Shown here: positions 9,247-17,973 of the stretch, in pieces
Layout: each line of letters begins with the position of its first letter
How positions within the stretch are numbered: the stretch's first letter is position 1
Origin: Bacteroidota bacterium
GTDB taxonomy: Bacteria > Bacteroidota > Bacteroidia > Flavobacteriales > JADGDT01
Direction: 5' to 3'
Length of the DNA: 40,806 nt
Assembly (NCBI GenBank): GCA_039714315.1
Contig: JBDLJM010000010.1
Coordinates: forward strand, 1-40,806
Position numbers and translations under genes: made by a program
The notes under the pieces: generated by a model
Databases searched by the model: none
The model's input: the letters and a program-made list of their open reading frames with translations, nothing else
What the model was told of the DNA's origin: nothing

Positions 9247-10221
9247 TTATTTACCGAATCTTTTAGGTTTCATATATCTATTGATAAGCGGTGTCCATCC
9301 ATTCATAAGAAGAATAGCAAAAGAAACCCCTTCAGGATAAGCTCCCCAGGTACGAATAACTATTGTTAAAAGTCCGATACCGACACCAAAGAAAATTTGT
9401 CCTTTAGCACTCATTGGTGAAGTTACCATATCGGTAGCCATAAATACAGCTCCTAATAGCATACCCCCTGTTAAAAGGTGGAAGCTGGGACAAGCGTATT
9501 TTGTTGGATCAACCAGGTAAAGGATTCCTGCTAAAACTGCAGCTGAAACCAACATTGATACCGGAATATGCCATGTAATAACTTTTTTCCACAACATATA
9601 CAATCCTCCCAGAATAATAGCAACAGCCGAAACTTCTCCAAGAGAACCTCCGATATTACCAATAAACATATCTCCAAGAGAAAGTTGTTTCATTATTTCT
9701 ACAGCCGATTCTCCATTTCTCAATCCTTCACCCATTACTCCAAGTGGTGTAGCACCAGTTGTAGCATCAAGAGCAAAATTAAGAACTTCAGGCACAGGCC
9801 AGGAAGTCATCTCTACAGGAAATGAGATCAATAGAAATACACGACCTACAAGAGCCGGGTTGAATGGGTTTTGACCTAATCCTCCAAACGACATCTTACC
9901 TATTCCGATTGCAACCAATGCACCGATAATGATGATATGAATAGGAAGGTTTGAAGGCAGGTTAAACGCCAATAATAAACCTGTAATAATAGCCGAACCG
10001 TCCATTACTGTCGAATCCTGCTTTAGCAAGTATTTTGTTATAGCCCACTCGAAAAATACAGATGCTGCAACAGCTACTGCCGTTACCATTAATGCACCCA
10101 ATCCGAAGTAGTAAACAGAAACTAGCAAAGCCGGAATCATGGCTATTACAACAGTCCACATCACTTTAGTCATAGAGTTTCCGCTATGAATATGTGGTGA
10201 AGGTGAAAGTGTAAGTTTCAT
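9247..10221 (-). CDS. rnfD: Rnf complex FMN-binding membrane subunit RnfD
   Basis: Membrane subunit with about nine to ten helices, 324 residues, homologous to NqrB. The FMN attachment motif is LDATTGATPLG (151-161), with Thr158 the expected flavinylated residue. Other family sequences are SPHIHSGNSMTKVM at the N terminus and FGGLGQNPFNPALVGRVFL (112-130). It begins 19 bases after rnfC and is three bases from rnfG, the standard Rnf order C-D-G-E-A. Confidence 0.96.
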   Translation of the reverse strand: MKLTLSPSPHIHSGNSMTKVMWTVVIAMIPALLVSVYYFGLGALMVTAVAVAASVFFEWAITKYLLKQDSTVMDGSAIITGLLLAFNLPSNLPIHIIIIGALVAIGIGKMSFGGLGQNPFNPALVGRVFLLISFPVEMTSWPVPEVLNFALDATTGATPLGVMGEGLRNGESAVEIMKQLSLGDMFIGNIGGSLGEVSAVAIILGGLYMLWKKVITWHIPVSMLVSAAVLAGILYLVDPTKYACPSFHLLTGGMLLGAVFMATDMVTSPMSAKGQIFFGVGIGLLTIVIRTWGAYPEGVSFAILLMNGWTPLINRYMKPKRFGK

Positions 10222-10240
10222 ACTAATAATATCTTATAAA

Positions 10241-11587
10241 TTATTTACTAGAATTTTTTCTACGATTCTCTAATACTTTACTCTTATCCAAACGGATGTA
10301 ATCCAATAAAGGACGATCGGAAGGACAAACAAAACTACATGAACCACATTCTATACAGTCCATAGTATCTTCTTGTTCGGCTCTATCCCACATACGTTTT
10401 TCACCAAGAGTCATAAGTAAAAATGGCTCTAATCCTGCAGGACATACGCTAACACACTTAGCACATCTGATACATGCATTCATTTCACCACGCCTGGATT
10501 CGTCCTGCTTCATGATAAGAACTCCTGAAGTACCTTTAGTAACAGGAACTTCAGTATCAGCAATAGCTTTACCCATCATTGGTCCTCCGGAAATAAGTTT
10601 ACCGGTATCTTGTGGTAAGCCTCCTGATTTTTCAACTAATTGTTCTATTGGAGTACCCATACGAACCATGTAGTTTCCAGGATTAGAAACAGACTTTCCT
10701 GTTAGAGTAACAACACGCTCAAGCATAGGCTTGTTTTTTTGTACAGCTTCGTAAACTGCAAAAGCAGTACCTACGTTCTGAACAACACAACCTACATGGA
10801 TAGGAAGTTTTCCGGAAGGAACTTCACGACCAATAAGTGCAGCGATTAATTGTTTCTCACCACCTTGAGGATATTGAACTTTAAGAGGGTGAACAGAAAT
10901 ACCATCGTATTTGGCAGCGATTTGCTCCATGTTTTTGATAGCATCAGGTTTGTTGTTCTCAATTCCGATCATAGCCTTAGTAACACCTAAAGCATTCATC
11001 AAAATTTTGATACCAACCATTATTTCTTCACCTTTTTCAAGCATCATTCTATGATCTGATGTCAGGTAAGGCTCACACTCTACCCCATTGATCATTAAAT
11101 ACTCGGCTTTTTCTCCATCAGGAACAGCAAGTTTTACATGCGATGGGAAAGTTGCTCCACCAAGACCTACAATACCAAATTCTGATACTTTTTTCTTGAT
11201 CTCGTCAGCAGATGCTTTAATTTCGGAAATCAAATCTTCCGAACGGTCGATTGATTCTTCCCATGCATCCTCTCCATCAGCCTGAATAATAACAGCTTCG
11301 CGCTTATAACCCGAAGAATCTGTTACAACATCAATTTTCTTTACTTTTCCTGATACAGAAGAGTGAATATTAGCAGAAACAAAACCACCCGACTGAGCAA
11401 GTAATGTTCCAACTTTCACTTCCTGATTCTTCTTAACAACCACTTTGGCAGGAGCACCGATATGCTGAGATACCGGAATTGCATATAATCCTTTTTCCTG
11501 TGGTGCTATTATTTCTATAGCGGCGTTTGCTGATAATTTATTCTCTTCAGGATGAACGCCTCCTTTTGGAAATGTTTTTAACCCCAT
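10241..11587 (-). CDS. rnfC: Rnf complex NADH-side iron-sulfur flavoprotein subunit RnfC
   Basis: Peripheral cytoplasmic subunit that binds NADH, FMN and two [4Fe-4S] clusters. I place the start at ATG 11587, giving MGLKTFPKGGVHPEENK (448 residues), the usual RnfC beginning four bases after the rnfB stop; a start at 11668 would add 27 atypical residues overlapping rnfB. Visible are GLGGATFPSHVKL (nucleotide/flavin-binding fold), a SLBB-like central part, and two ferredoxin motifs near the C terminus, CIRCAKCVSVCPAGLEP and CIECGSCSFVCPSDRP. Confidence 0.96.
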   Translation of the reverse strand: MGLKTFPKGGVHPEENKLSANAAIEIIAPQEKGLYAIPVSQHIGAPAKVVVKKNQEVKVGTLLAQSGGFVSANIHSSVSGKVKKIDVVTDSSGYKREAVIIQADGEDAWEESIDRSEDLISEIKASADEIKKKVSEFGIVGLGGATFPSHVKLAVPDGEKAEYLMINGVECEPYLTSDHRMMLEKGEEIMVGIKILMNALGVTKAMIGIENNKPDAIKNMEQIAAKYDGISVHPLKVQYPQGGEKQLIAALIGREVPSGKLPIHVGCVVQNVGTAFAVYEAVQKNKPMLERVVTLTGKSVSNPGNYMVRMGTPIEQLVEKSGGLPQDTGKLISGGPMMGKAIADTEVPVTKGTSGVLIMKQDESRRGEMNACIRCAKCVSVCPAGLEPFLLMTLGEKRMWDRAEQEDTMDCIECGSCSFVCPSDRPLLDYIRLDKSKVLENRRKNSSK

Positions 11588-11591
11588 AATA

Positions 11592-12749
11592 TTATTCTTT
11601 TGAAGTTGATAAATTATCATCACCATCTTTCTTAGCTTCTGGCTTTTGGCTTTTGGCCTTTGGCTCAACTTGCTCAGGTGCTGATTCTTTCTTTTCTACA
11701 GCTTTCTCCTCTTCAGCTTTTGGAGCTTCAGTTTTTGGAGCAGCCTCTTTCTTATCGATAGCCTTCTTAACAGCAGCAGGAGCTTTCTTAACTTCCTCTG
11801 CTTGTTTTGGAGCCTTTTCTTTTACCATTTTTGTTAAATCAAGTTCATCAGCTTCAACAGCTTTTTCTACTTTTTTAACAACCGGTTTTTTAGCGGGCTT
11901 CTTGTTAGGATTTTCAGCTTTTCTTGGAGGAAAATTAATATCCAAAATAGCATCTGTAGGACATTCGTAAACACATTTACGACAGCTTGTACAAAGTTCG
12001 TAGTCGATGTAAGCCAAAGAATTTTCTACGGTAATTGCATCCGCAGGACATACCTTAACACATTTACTACAACCTATACATGCAGCCTCACACGCTTTTT
12101 TGGCAACATTTCCTTTTTCCTCGTTCATACAAGCAACATAGATTCGAAGGTTTCTTTTCCCCTTCCCAATCGAACGTAACTCGAACAAGTCTTTCGGACA
12201 AGCCTCAACACATGCGTTACACGCAGTACAGTTGTCTTCATTAACTACAGGTAATCCTGTTACAGGATCCATTGATAATGCATCAAAATCACACACATCA
12301 ACGCACTCTCCTAAACCAACACAGCCAAACGAACACCCTGTTTCACCGGAATAAAGATTAGAAGCAACAGTACAGTTACTAGCACCATCAAACTCATTTG
12401 TTTGAGGACGCATAGCTTCGGTACCATTACAACGAAGAACAGCAATTACACGTTCCTTTTCGGCTACTTCAAGCCCAAGGATTCCGGCAACTTTCTGCAT
12501 AGTTTCGTTACCTCCTACCGGACAGTAAAGATCATCTAGGTTTTCGGCTTTCGTTGTTGCTTCAGCAAACGGACGACAACCGGGATAACCACAACCTCCA
12601 CAGTTCGATAAAGGAAGAACTTCTTCTACTTCTCCAATTAACGGGTTTTCGATTACTTTGAATTTAACAGATGCAAAATAAAGTACAATCGCAAACACTA
12701 CGGCAATAACCACAGCAGTAAGAATTGTATAAATTAAAACAGCACTCAT
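11592..12749 (-). CDS. rnfB: Rnf complex iron-sulfur subunit RnfB with long Lys/Ala/Pro-rich tail
   Basis: Electron-entry subunit that accepts electrons from ferredoxin. An N-terminal membrane anchor (residues 5-27) is followed by the Fe4S domain NCGGCGYPGCRPFAEA (Cys50, 53, 58, with Cys76), then ferredoxin-type motifs CTACNACVEACP, CIGCSKCVKVCP and CTSCRKCVYECP (174-263). A low-complexity extension of about 110 residues (274-385), rich in Lys, Ala, Glu and Pro, follows. Its last part is encoded by a run of GGCTTTT-type repeats (plus strand 11641-11664), probably an intergenic-type repeat captured in frame. Total length of 385 is longer than most RnfB because of this tail. Confidence 0.95.
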   Translation of the reverse strand: MSAVLIYTILTAVVIAVVFAIVLYFASVKFKVIENPLIGEVEEVLPLSNCGGCGYPGCRPFAEATTKAENLDDLYCPVGGNETMQKVAGILGLEVAEKERVIAVLRCNGTEAMRPQTNEFDGASNCTVASNLYSGETGCSFGCVGLGECVDVCDFDALSMDPVTGLPVVNEDNCTACNACVEACPKDLFELRSIGKGKRNLRIYVACMNEEKGNVAKKACEAACIGCSKCVKVCPADAITVENSLAYIDYELCTSCRKCVYECPTDAILDINFPPRKAENPNKKPAKKPVVKKVEKAVEADELDLTKMVKEKAPKQAEEVKKAPAAVKKAIDKKEAAPKTEAPKAEEEKAVEKKESAPEQVEPKAKSQKPEAKKDGDDNLSTSKE

Positions 12750-12800
12750 ATTATAGCAAAGTTTGAAATATAAAAATTAACAATTACACTCTATCTTAAA

Positions 12801-12828
12801 GACAAAAGTAAAAAGACAAAAGTAAAAA
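12801..12828. repeat. 14-bp tandem repeat between rseC-like gene and rnfB
   Basis: Two exact adjacent copies of GACAAAAGTAAAAA (12801-12814 and 12815-12828), followed by related AAAGT words to about 12868. The words resemble AAAGT-rich intergenic repeats common in flavobacteria. It occupies most of the 120-base spacer inside the rnf operon. Confidence 0.7.
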
Positions 12829-12869
12829 GTGTATCACTTTAAACTTTGGACTTTATACTTTGTACTTGT

Positions 12870-13292
12870 TTACTTATCATTATCAAATCTAAATTCGAAC
12901 AACGCCCGAATATTATTCTTTAAAAAGAACAGACCTGCATAATAAATTGGTAGTACTCCAAGGGCTACCAGTCCTTTTATTAAATCACTTTCAGTAAAAA
13001 ATGAAGAAACTACCATTGCTGCTACCATCAATATAAATGGTAAAAGATAACCTATAAATAAGGCTATAAATCCTTCACTTCGAGTGAAAACAATGTTTAC
13101 TTTATCACCCTTTTTGTAGTTACGATTCTTAATAGGTACCTGCACCTCCTTAATACTAGATTCCGACGAACTACATGCTCCGGTTAATTCACATGAAGCA
13201 CATGATGTTTTTTGTAAAATTTCGACAGTTGCAATCTCACCGTCAATCGACTTAATTACACCTTCGTGATCTATCTCCTGAAAATCTCCCAT
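12870..13292 (-). CDS. RseC/MucC-family protein (SoxR-reducing system type), first gene of the rnf operon
   Basis: A 140-residue membrane protein. The N-terminal soluble part has a four-Cys cluster CASCELTGACSSS, preceded by a short beta-rich GVIKSIDGEIATVEI stretch; two membrane helices follow at about 76-97 and 105-123. This matches RseC/MucC proteins, which accompany Rnf in many bacteria and are part of the system that keeps SoxR reduced in enterobacteria. In this lineage it probably serves assembly or redox function of the Rnf complex. It lies 120 bases before rnfB on the same strand. A possible -7 box (TATCTTTG, minus strand, 13361-13368) precedes it, without a clear -33 partner. Confidence 0.88.
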   Translation of the reverse strand: MGDFQEIDHEGVIKSIDGEIATVEILQKTSCASCELTGACSSSESSIKEVQVPIKNRNYKKGDKVNIVFTRSEGFIALFIGYLLPFILMVAAMVVSSFFTESDLIKGLVALGVLPIYYAGLFFLKNNIRALFEFRFDNDK

Positions 13293-13510
13293 TTCTCTTC
13301 AAAATAACTTCTAAAACTCCCAAATTCTAAAAACGGCACAAATTTACTGAAAACCGCGTGCAAAGATATGATAAATAACAGTTTATATACTAAAGAGTCG
13401 AACATAAAATCATATCGTTATATTTCAATAAGTTATACCTTAATTAAGAAATATTCTAAATACTAATAGTGAAATACGGACATATTTGATATATGAACTT
13501 AATATAATTA

Positions 13511-13539
13511 CAAAAAAAACACCTCCAAAAGGAGATGTT
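13511..13539 (-). terminator. Terminator of the SPOR-like gene
   Basis: On the minus strand ACATCTCC (13538-13531) pairs with GGAGGTGT (13526-13519) with one G-T pair and a TTTT loop, followed by seven T residues. It lies about 30 bases after the stop of the 13571-14188 gene. Confidence 0.8.
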
Positions 13540-13570
13540 AACAACAATTTTCTGTAAAATTTAAAAAATA

Positions 13571-14188
13571 CTAACTCTTCTCAATTTTAACAGCCTCTTT
13601 TAAGTTTATACTTTCACCTTTATATTCGGCTATCATGAAGGCTGACCTAATTCCCATCTTTCTTACTTCCCTTTCAAACTTTAAAGCCTCTTTATAGTGA
13701 TTAAAAACACCTAATGAATACTTATTAAATCCTCTGTCATTCTTTTCAAGAACTCCTGATAAATCAGGACTGTACATCCCCATTTTAAACTTTTGAAATG
13801 CACCAATCTGTACTCTGTATACTAAATCTGATTCTAAAACATTATCATTGGCATTTTCTTCCAATAGAGTATTGAGGTTTTCTATCTTAACCTTGTAATC
13901 TAAATTTTCTGCATTTAATTTTTCAAGCTTTGAAGACAGATATTCTGAATTGGAAACCTTTGTCTTATACTCTCCAAGTATTGGTCCAAACACATAAGTG
14001 TAACCCAATAAAGTTATTAAAACAGCTAAAAATCCATAAAGACTGTATATAACAGTTTTACGATTCTCTTTTTCTCTGTTTAAACCTGTTACTTGACCAA
14101 TTAATTCTTTTTTTTGATTTTCAAGATTTTCAATATTAGACATAAGTGTTGCTATTTGCTCTTTTGCCTCTTGGGGAATGTAGACCAT
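13571..14188 (-). CDS. Membrane-anchored coiled-coil protein with SPOR-like C-terminal domain
   Basis: A 205-residue protein. Residues 1-42 form a hydrophilic heptad-like helix, 47-70 a membrane helix (YSLYGFLAVLITLLGYTYVF), 75-115 another coiled coil. The C-terminal part begins LVYRVQIGAFQKF and contains FNKYSLGVFNHYKEALKFEREVRKMG in sequence, the pattern of SPOR domains that bind denuded peptidoglycan at division sites. It could tether envelope machinery to the cell wall. It lies downstream of the beta-barrel gene and the HD-gene remnant; a -7-like TATATTTG at 14225-14232 (minus) suggests separate transcription. Confidence 0.75.
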   Translation of the reverse strand: MVYIPQEAKEQIATLMSNIENLENQKKELIGQVTGLNREKENRKTVIYSLYGFLAVLITLLGYTYVFGPILGEYKTKVSNSEYLSSKLEKLNAENLDYKVKIENLNTLLEENANDNVLESDLVYRVQIGAFQKFKMGMYSPDLSGVLEKNDRGFNKYSLGVFNHYKEALKFEREVRKMGIRSAFMIAEYKGESINLKEAVKIEKS

Positions 14189-14249
14189 TTTACTGCTTTA
14201 TTTTGTTAGAATAAAATTTATACTCAAATATAATTTATCCCAACTCTCT

Positions 14250-14411
14250 TTAGTCTTTAAAATTATATTTTTTCATTACTTCACACATAACTGTAAAACA
14301 CTGCAATACATAAAAATACACCCCTACCTTAACTTCCACTTTCTTTTTAAGTAAGAAAATACTATCATGATCTTTCCTGAATATAAACTGTAAATCTTTA
14401 AACTTATAACA
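14250..14411 (-). pseudogene. Decayed second copy of the 3' end of the HD phosphohydrolase gene
   Basis: A minus-strand frame without any ATG, GTG or TTG start after its upstream in-frame stop reads KDHDSIFLLKK, then 21 residues, then VMKKYNFKD and a stop at 14250-14252. The intact HD protein (20811-22052) has KDHDSIFLLKK at 368-378, 21 residues, then AMKKY: identical spacing. At the DNA level 14265-14374 aligns without gaps to 20841-20950 with about 75 of 110 bases identical, and AAAATACTATCATGATCTTT is identical in both (14356-14375 and 20932-20951). I read this as a gene remnant. It occupies most of the gap between the SPOR-like gene and the beta-barrel gene. Confidence 0.75.
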
Positions 14412-14451
14412 TCTAAGAAACTACCCCCAACTATCATTATTTCTTTCTTTA

Positions 14452-15618
14452 TTAATCAAATAATGAAATATTTACACCAAATAGGACTTCGTAGGTACTA
14501 TAAGACCGTCTGGTAACTGCATAGTCCAATTCGGAATTTGAATCTCTATTATCAGAAATAATATTCAAGAAAAGGTCTACTTTTTTTAATATTTCATATT
14601 GGATTTTAAAATCATACTTTAAGTAATTATAAATAAGCAAATCAGAATTTTCGACAATGGTATATGCATATCTTACATCATAATTATACTTTTTATAAGC
14701 TGCATTTAAATATACCAACAACCTCTTATCTGAATATTTCATTTTTAATTTTGGGCTTAAATAAGTATAGCTGTAATACCCATTGTATAAGTCATCGCGT
14801 TTTGTATAATTAAATCCGGGACTAACCGAAAAATTTTCAAACATCTTTAAAGAATAGTTTACACCAATCGAATAATATTGATAATGTCTTAAAGGATAAC
14901 CACTTTTAATACTTCCCAAGCTATCGGAAGCTGTATAATATTTATACTTTCGATCAGTAAAATTAGCTGTTAGTCTTATTTTATTTTTTTTATTTATTGA
15001 ATACTCTATATCAAAACGCATTCTTAGATTAGAATGATCTAATGGCGTATTTGAATTATCATCATAGTATTTCTTAATCTGGTAAGTACTTCCTAGTTTT
15101 AGATCAAAATTATTCAAATTGTCTACTTTAAAATAAATACCCGGAGTATTTCCTATATATTTTACTGAACGCAGCAATTCATCACCAGAAATTGTAGTCC
15201 CCAACTTGTCGTTCCACGAAAAGCCATATTCCATACCAACAATCATGTTTCTTGAAATAAACCTTTCATATCTGGAGCTCACTCCAAGTTTTGTTTGATT
15301 TACATTTGGATATTGGAAATATCTTCTATGCCATAACTTACTGCCTATTTCAAATATATACTTGCCTTTTTTCTTCTTGCTAAATTTTGTATCGTATCCT
15401 AAATCAATAAAATAATCTGATAATATTAGGGCATCCTTATTTATATATTCATCGATATCACGATCAAATAATATTTCCGGACTGTTGTATATGTTATACT
15501 CATAGCCTCCATATGTAAAAAGCTTCGTTTTATACTTTGTTTGCGCGATTACATTTGTTGAAAGCACAGACATTAACATTACAATAGATAATATATTTCT
15601 AATAATACTGGGTGTCAT
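14452..15618 (-). CDS. Predicted outer-membrane beta-barrel protein, last gene of the transglutaminase/ATP-grasp operon
   Basis: A 388-residue protein with a signal peptide (about 1-25, ending VIAQT). The mature part is a series of alternating-hydrophobicity strands rich in Tyr, Phe, Asn and Lys with short turns (for example YEFGF-like GMEYGFSW, RMRFDIEYSI, IRLTANFTD, YSIGVNYSL, LLVYLNAAYKKYN), and ends in VLFGVNISLFD. That is the profile of an outer-membrane barrel of about 16 strands. I recognise no named family. It starts 30 bases after the TPR gene and probably forms the outer-membrane component of that operon. Confidence 0.75.
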   Translation of the reverse strand: MTPSIIRNILSIVMLMSVLSTNVIAQTKYKTKLFTYGGYEYNIYNSPEILFDRDIDEYINKDALILSDYFIDLGYDTKFSKKKKGKYIFEIGSKLWHRRYFQYPNVNQTKLGVSSRYERFISRNMIVGMEYGFSWNDKLGTTISGDELLRSVKYIGNTPGIYFKVDNLNNFDLKLGSTYQIKKYYDDNSNTPLDHSNLRMRFDIEYSINKKNKIRLTANFTDRKYKYYTASDSLGSIKSGYPLRHYQYYSIGVNYSLKMFENFSVSPGFNYTKRDDLYNGYYSYTYLSPKLKMKYSDKRLLVYLNAAYKKYNYDVRYAYTIVENSDLLIYNYLKYDFKIQYEILKKVDLFLNIISDNRDSNSELDYAVTRRSYSTYEVLFGVNISLFD

Positions 15619-15648
15619 TTATCAATAGCTTTTTAGTTTTATTATGTA

Positions 15649-17973
15649 TTAAATACTATTCTCTTCATCTGTTTTAATTTCTCTACCATCTTTTTTAACA
15701 ATATTTATTTCCTTTTTGTGTACAATTTTAAAATCTGGATCTATTTTAAGCAGTCGCTGATAATAAATATCGGCCTTTTCTTTTATGCTTTTAAGCTCAT
15801 AAACCTGTCCCAAACGGTAAAGGGCAAATTTATGCTTAGAGTCCATTTTTAATGATTTCTTAAAGTAATTAATCGACTGATCATATTCCTTTAAATCAAA
15901 TTGTATCATCCCTACCCAGTAAGCTGTCCAACTTTTTTTAGCACCGTTCTTTTCCGCTAACTCAAACGCACTTATAGCTTTTTCATACTCTTTCAATTTA
16001 TACAATTCCTTCCCTACGGAGTATAACTCTTTTCCGTCAGGATTCAGTTTCAGCCAATTTAACCTGGTACTTAGAGCATTTGGAGTATCATTGGCGTTTT
16101 GGTATAGTCCTACCAGCCTGTTATATGCTTTAGTATAATTACGTTTAAGTTGAATAGCTCTAATGTATTGGTAAATTGCATCGTCAAATCGTCCGGCCTT
16201 CTCATATTGAAGAGCCAGATTGAAACGTAATCCAGGATTTTCAACATCTCTATCAGTGGCATCTTCAAATGTCTTTATAGCCATATTTATATCTCCTGTA
16301 CGAGCATATAATACTCCAATGTTAATTTTAGCTTTTATATTTTCGGGATCAATCTCAATAACTTTCAAATAGGCTTCAATAGCCTTGGGGTATTGTTGCG
16401 ATTTAGTATAAGCTAATGCCATATTATAATAAGCTCGGGCATAATTTGGATATTTTTTTACAAGGGACTGATAATTACCTATAGCATTATTAAATTGCTT
16501 AAGTTTTGAATATAAAACTCCTAAAGATGAAAGAGCCTTAAGGTAATCGGGTTTGACCCAAATAGCCCTCTTATACGCTTCAACTGCTTTGTCATATTTT
16601 TGTTGCTTTTCATAGATCGATGCAAGGCCGTACCAGCTTTTGAATGATTTAAAATTGTATTTAATTGCTAATTTATAATTGGAAACAGCATTTTTTACAT
16701 CTTCCATATCTGTATATAACAATGCAAGATTATAATATGCAAATGAATAATTAGGTTTCATTTTAACTGCCAACAGATAACTTTCAATTGCTTTTTTCAG
16801 TTCTTTTTTGTTTTTGTACAAAACAGCCTGATTTAAAGTTGCTTCCGGGTAATCAAAACCTGATTTTTTTATTGCCAGTCCATACAACTTAATTGCTTCA
16901 TCGATATTACCTTTTTTAGAAGCTAGTTTTGCTTCATGAAAATATGTTTGTGGCAAAGTCTCATAAAGAGAAAAACCGGCAATAATTAATTCAGCTTCAT
17001 CATATCTCTCCTGCTTAACTAAAAACGCACTAAGCTCTTCAATAATCTTTTCATCATTTGGATTTATCTCTAATGCCTTTCGTAAATGATACTCAGCTTT
17101 AGGAATTTGATTATCTTCCGAATAAAGTTTCCCGAGATAAAAGTTGGCATAGTAAGAATTTGTATTTAATCTATATACCTTTAAAAGTTCATTTTCTCTA
17201 ACCTGTTTATCTTCACTTATCATAGCCAGATAAACCCTTGGCAGTTGATATTTAGGTTTATATTCAATAGATTTATTAAAGCTTTTAGTTGCTGATATTG
17301 TATCCAATAACTTTAATTTTGCAATTCCGTAATAACAATAACTCTTTGCTTTTACTTCTCCTGAAGAAAGTTCAATACTTTTTTTTAGTTCAGCTTCAGC
17401 TTCATCCCATCTTTCCAGATTTGACAACAATAATGCAAGGTTAAAATGAGGTTTAGGATTCAACTCATTAATGGTTATGGCTTTTCTATAGGCGATCTCA
17501 GCATTACTGTACTGGCGTAATTTTGACGATGACACAGCAAGGTTAATATAAGCGGCAAAGAATGTTGAATCAAGTAATGTAGCAGTCTTAAAATACTTGT
17601 ATGCATCTCCATATTTGTGTTTTTTAAGAGAAACTAATCCTAAATAATTGCTAACCAACGAATTATTACCCCTCAACTCAAGGCGCTTAAATATCTTCAA
17701 AGCCTTATCATAGTTTTCATTTTTATAATGCCTTCTGGCTATTATATAAGTAGAGTCATTCTTTAATAAATTTCTTTTTAGTGTAGTTGAGGATTCATCA
17801 ATTTCGAAACTCACAATATTCTCCGATTCTACAACATTACCTGCTTTTATATTTATTACTTCCGGAGCTCCGGATATTTGTTCAGCATAGGAATTAAGAT
17901 AGATAATTAATACAAAAACACCTATAAGCAGAATAATAAATGGAATAAAACTATTTAATATTTTTTTTATCAT
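15649..17973 (-). CDS. Membrane-anchored tetratricopeptide-repeat protein
   Basis: A 774-residue protein: an N-terminal membrane anchor (about 7-28), a linker to about 75, then an almost continuous array of 34-residue TPR units to about 760 (for example AAYINLAVSSSKLRQYSNAEIAYRKAI and ARAYYNMALAYTKSQQYPKAIEAYLKVIEIDPEN in pieces), roughly 18-20 repeats. TPR arrays scaffold protein complexes; long anchored periplasmic TPR proteins pair with outer-membrane barrels in several export systems. It overlaps the ATP-grasp gene by four bases (ATGA) and is 30 bases before the barrel gene. The function is inferred from context only. Confidence 0.85.
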   Translation of the reverse strand: MIKKILNSFIPFIILLIGVFVLIIYLNSYAEQISGAPEVINIKAGNVVESENIVSFEIDESSTTLKRNLLKNDSTYIIARRHYKNENYDKALKIFKRLELRGNNSLVSNYLGLVSLKKHKYGDAYKYFKTATLLDSTFFAAYINLAVSSSKLRQYSNAEIAYRKAITINELNPKPHFNLALLLSNLERWDEAEAELKKSIELSSGEVKAKSYCYYGIAKLKLLDTISATKSFNKSIEYKPKYQLPRVYLAMISEDKQVRENELLKVYRLNTNSYYANFYLGKLYSEDNQIPKAEYHLRKALEINPNDEKIIEELSAFLVKQERYDEAELIIAGFSLYETLPQTYFHEAKLASKKGNIDEAIKLYGLAIKKSGFDYPEATLNQAVLYKNKKELKKAIESYLLAVKMKPNYSFAYYNLALLYTDMEDVKNAVSNYKLAIKYNFKSFKSWYGLASIYEKQQKYDKAVEAYKRAIWVKPDYLKALSSLGVLYSKLKQFNNAIGNYQSLVKKYPNYARAYYNMALAYTKSQQYPKAIEAYLKVIEIDPENIKAKINIGVLYARTGDINMAIKTFEDATDRDVENPGLRFNLALQYEKAGRFDDAIYQYIRAIQLKRNYTKAYNRLVGLYQNANDTPNALSTRLNWLKLNPDGKELYSVGKELYKLKEYEKAISAFELAEKNGAKKSWTAYWVGMIQFDLKEYDQSINYFKKSLKMDSKHKFALYRLGQVYELKSIKEKADIYYQRLLKIDPDFKIVHKKEINIVKKDGREIKTDEENSI

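Noticed and set aside
11588-11668. Longer RnfC N terminus starting at 11668
   Set aside because: The additional 27 residues overlap the rnfB repeat-coded tail and do not look like RnfC; the family start MGLKTFPKGG begins at 11587.
12801-12868. CRISPR-like or promoter repeat in the rnf operon spacer
   Set aside because: Only two adjacent 14-bp copies with no spacers; a simple tandem repeat is enough to explain it.
12870-13292. Rnf operon read as Nqr
   Set aside because: RnfB with ferredoxin motifs, RnfC with two C-terminal iron-sulfur motifs and an RseC-like leader gene fit Rnf; NqrA and NqrF are absent.
13339-13368. Full promoter for the rnf operon
   Set aside because: Two TAnnTTTG-like boxes occur on the minus strand, but neither has a TTG at the expected 17-23 base distance, so only a partial match is noted.
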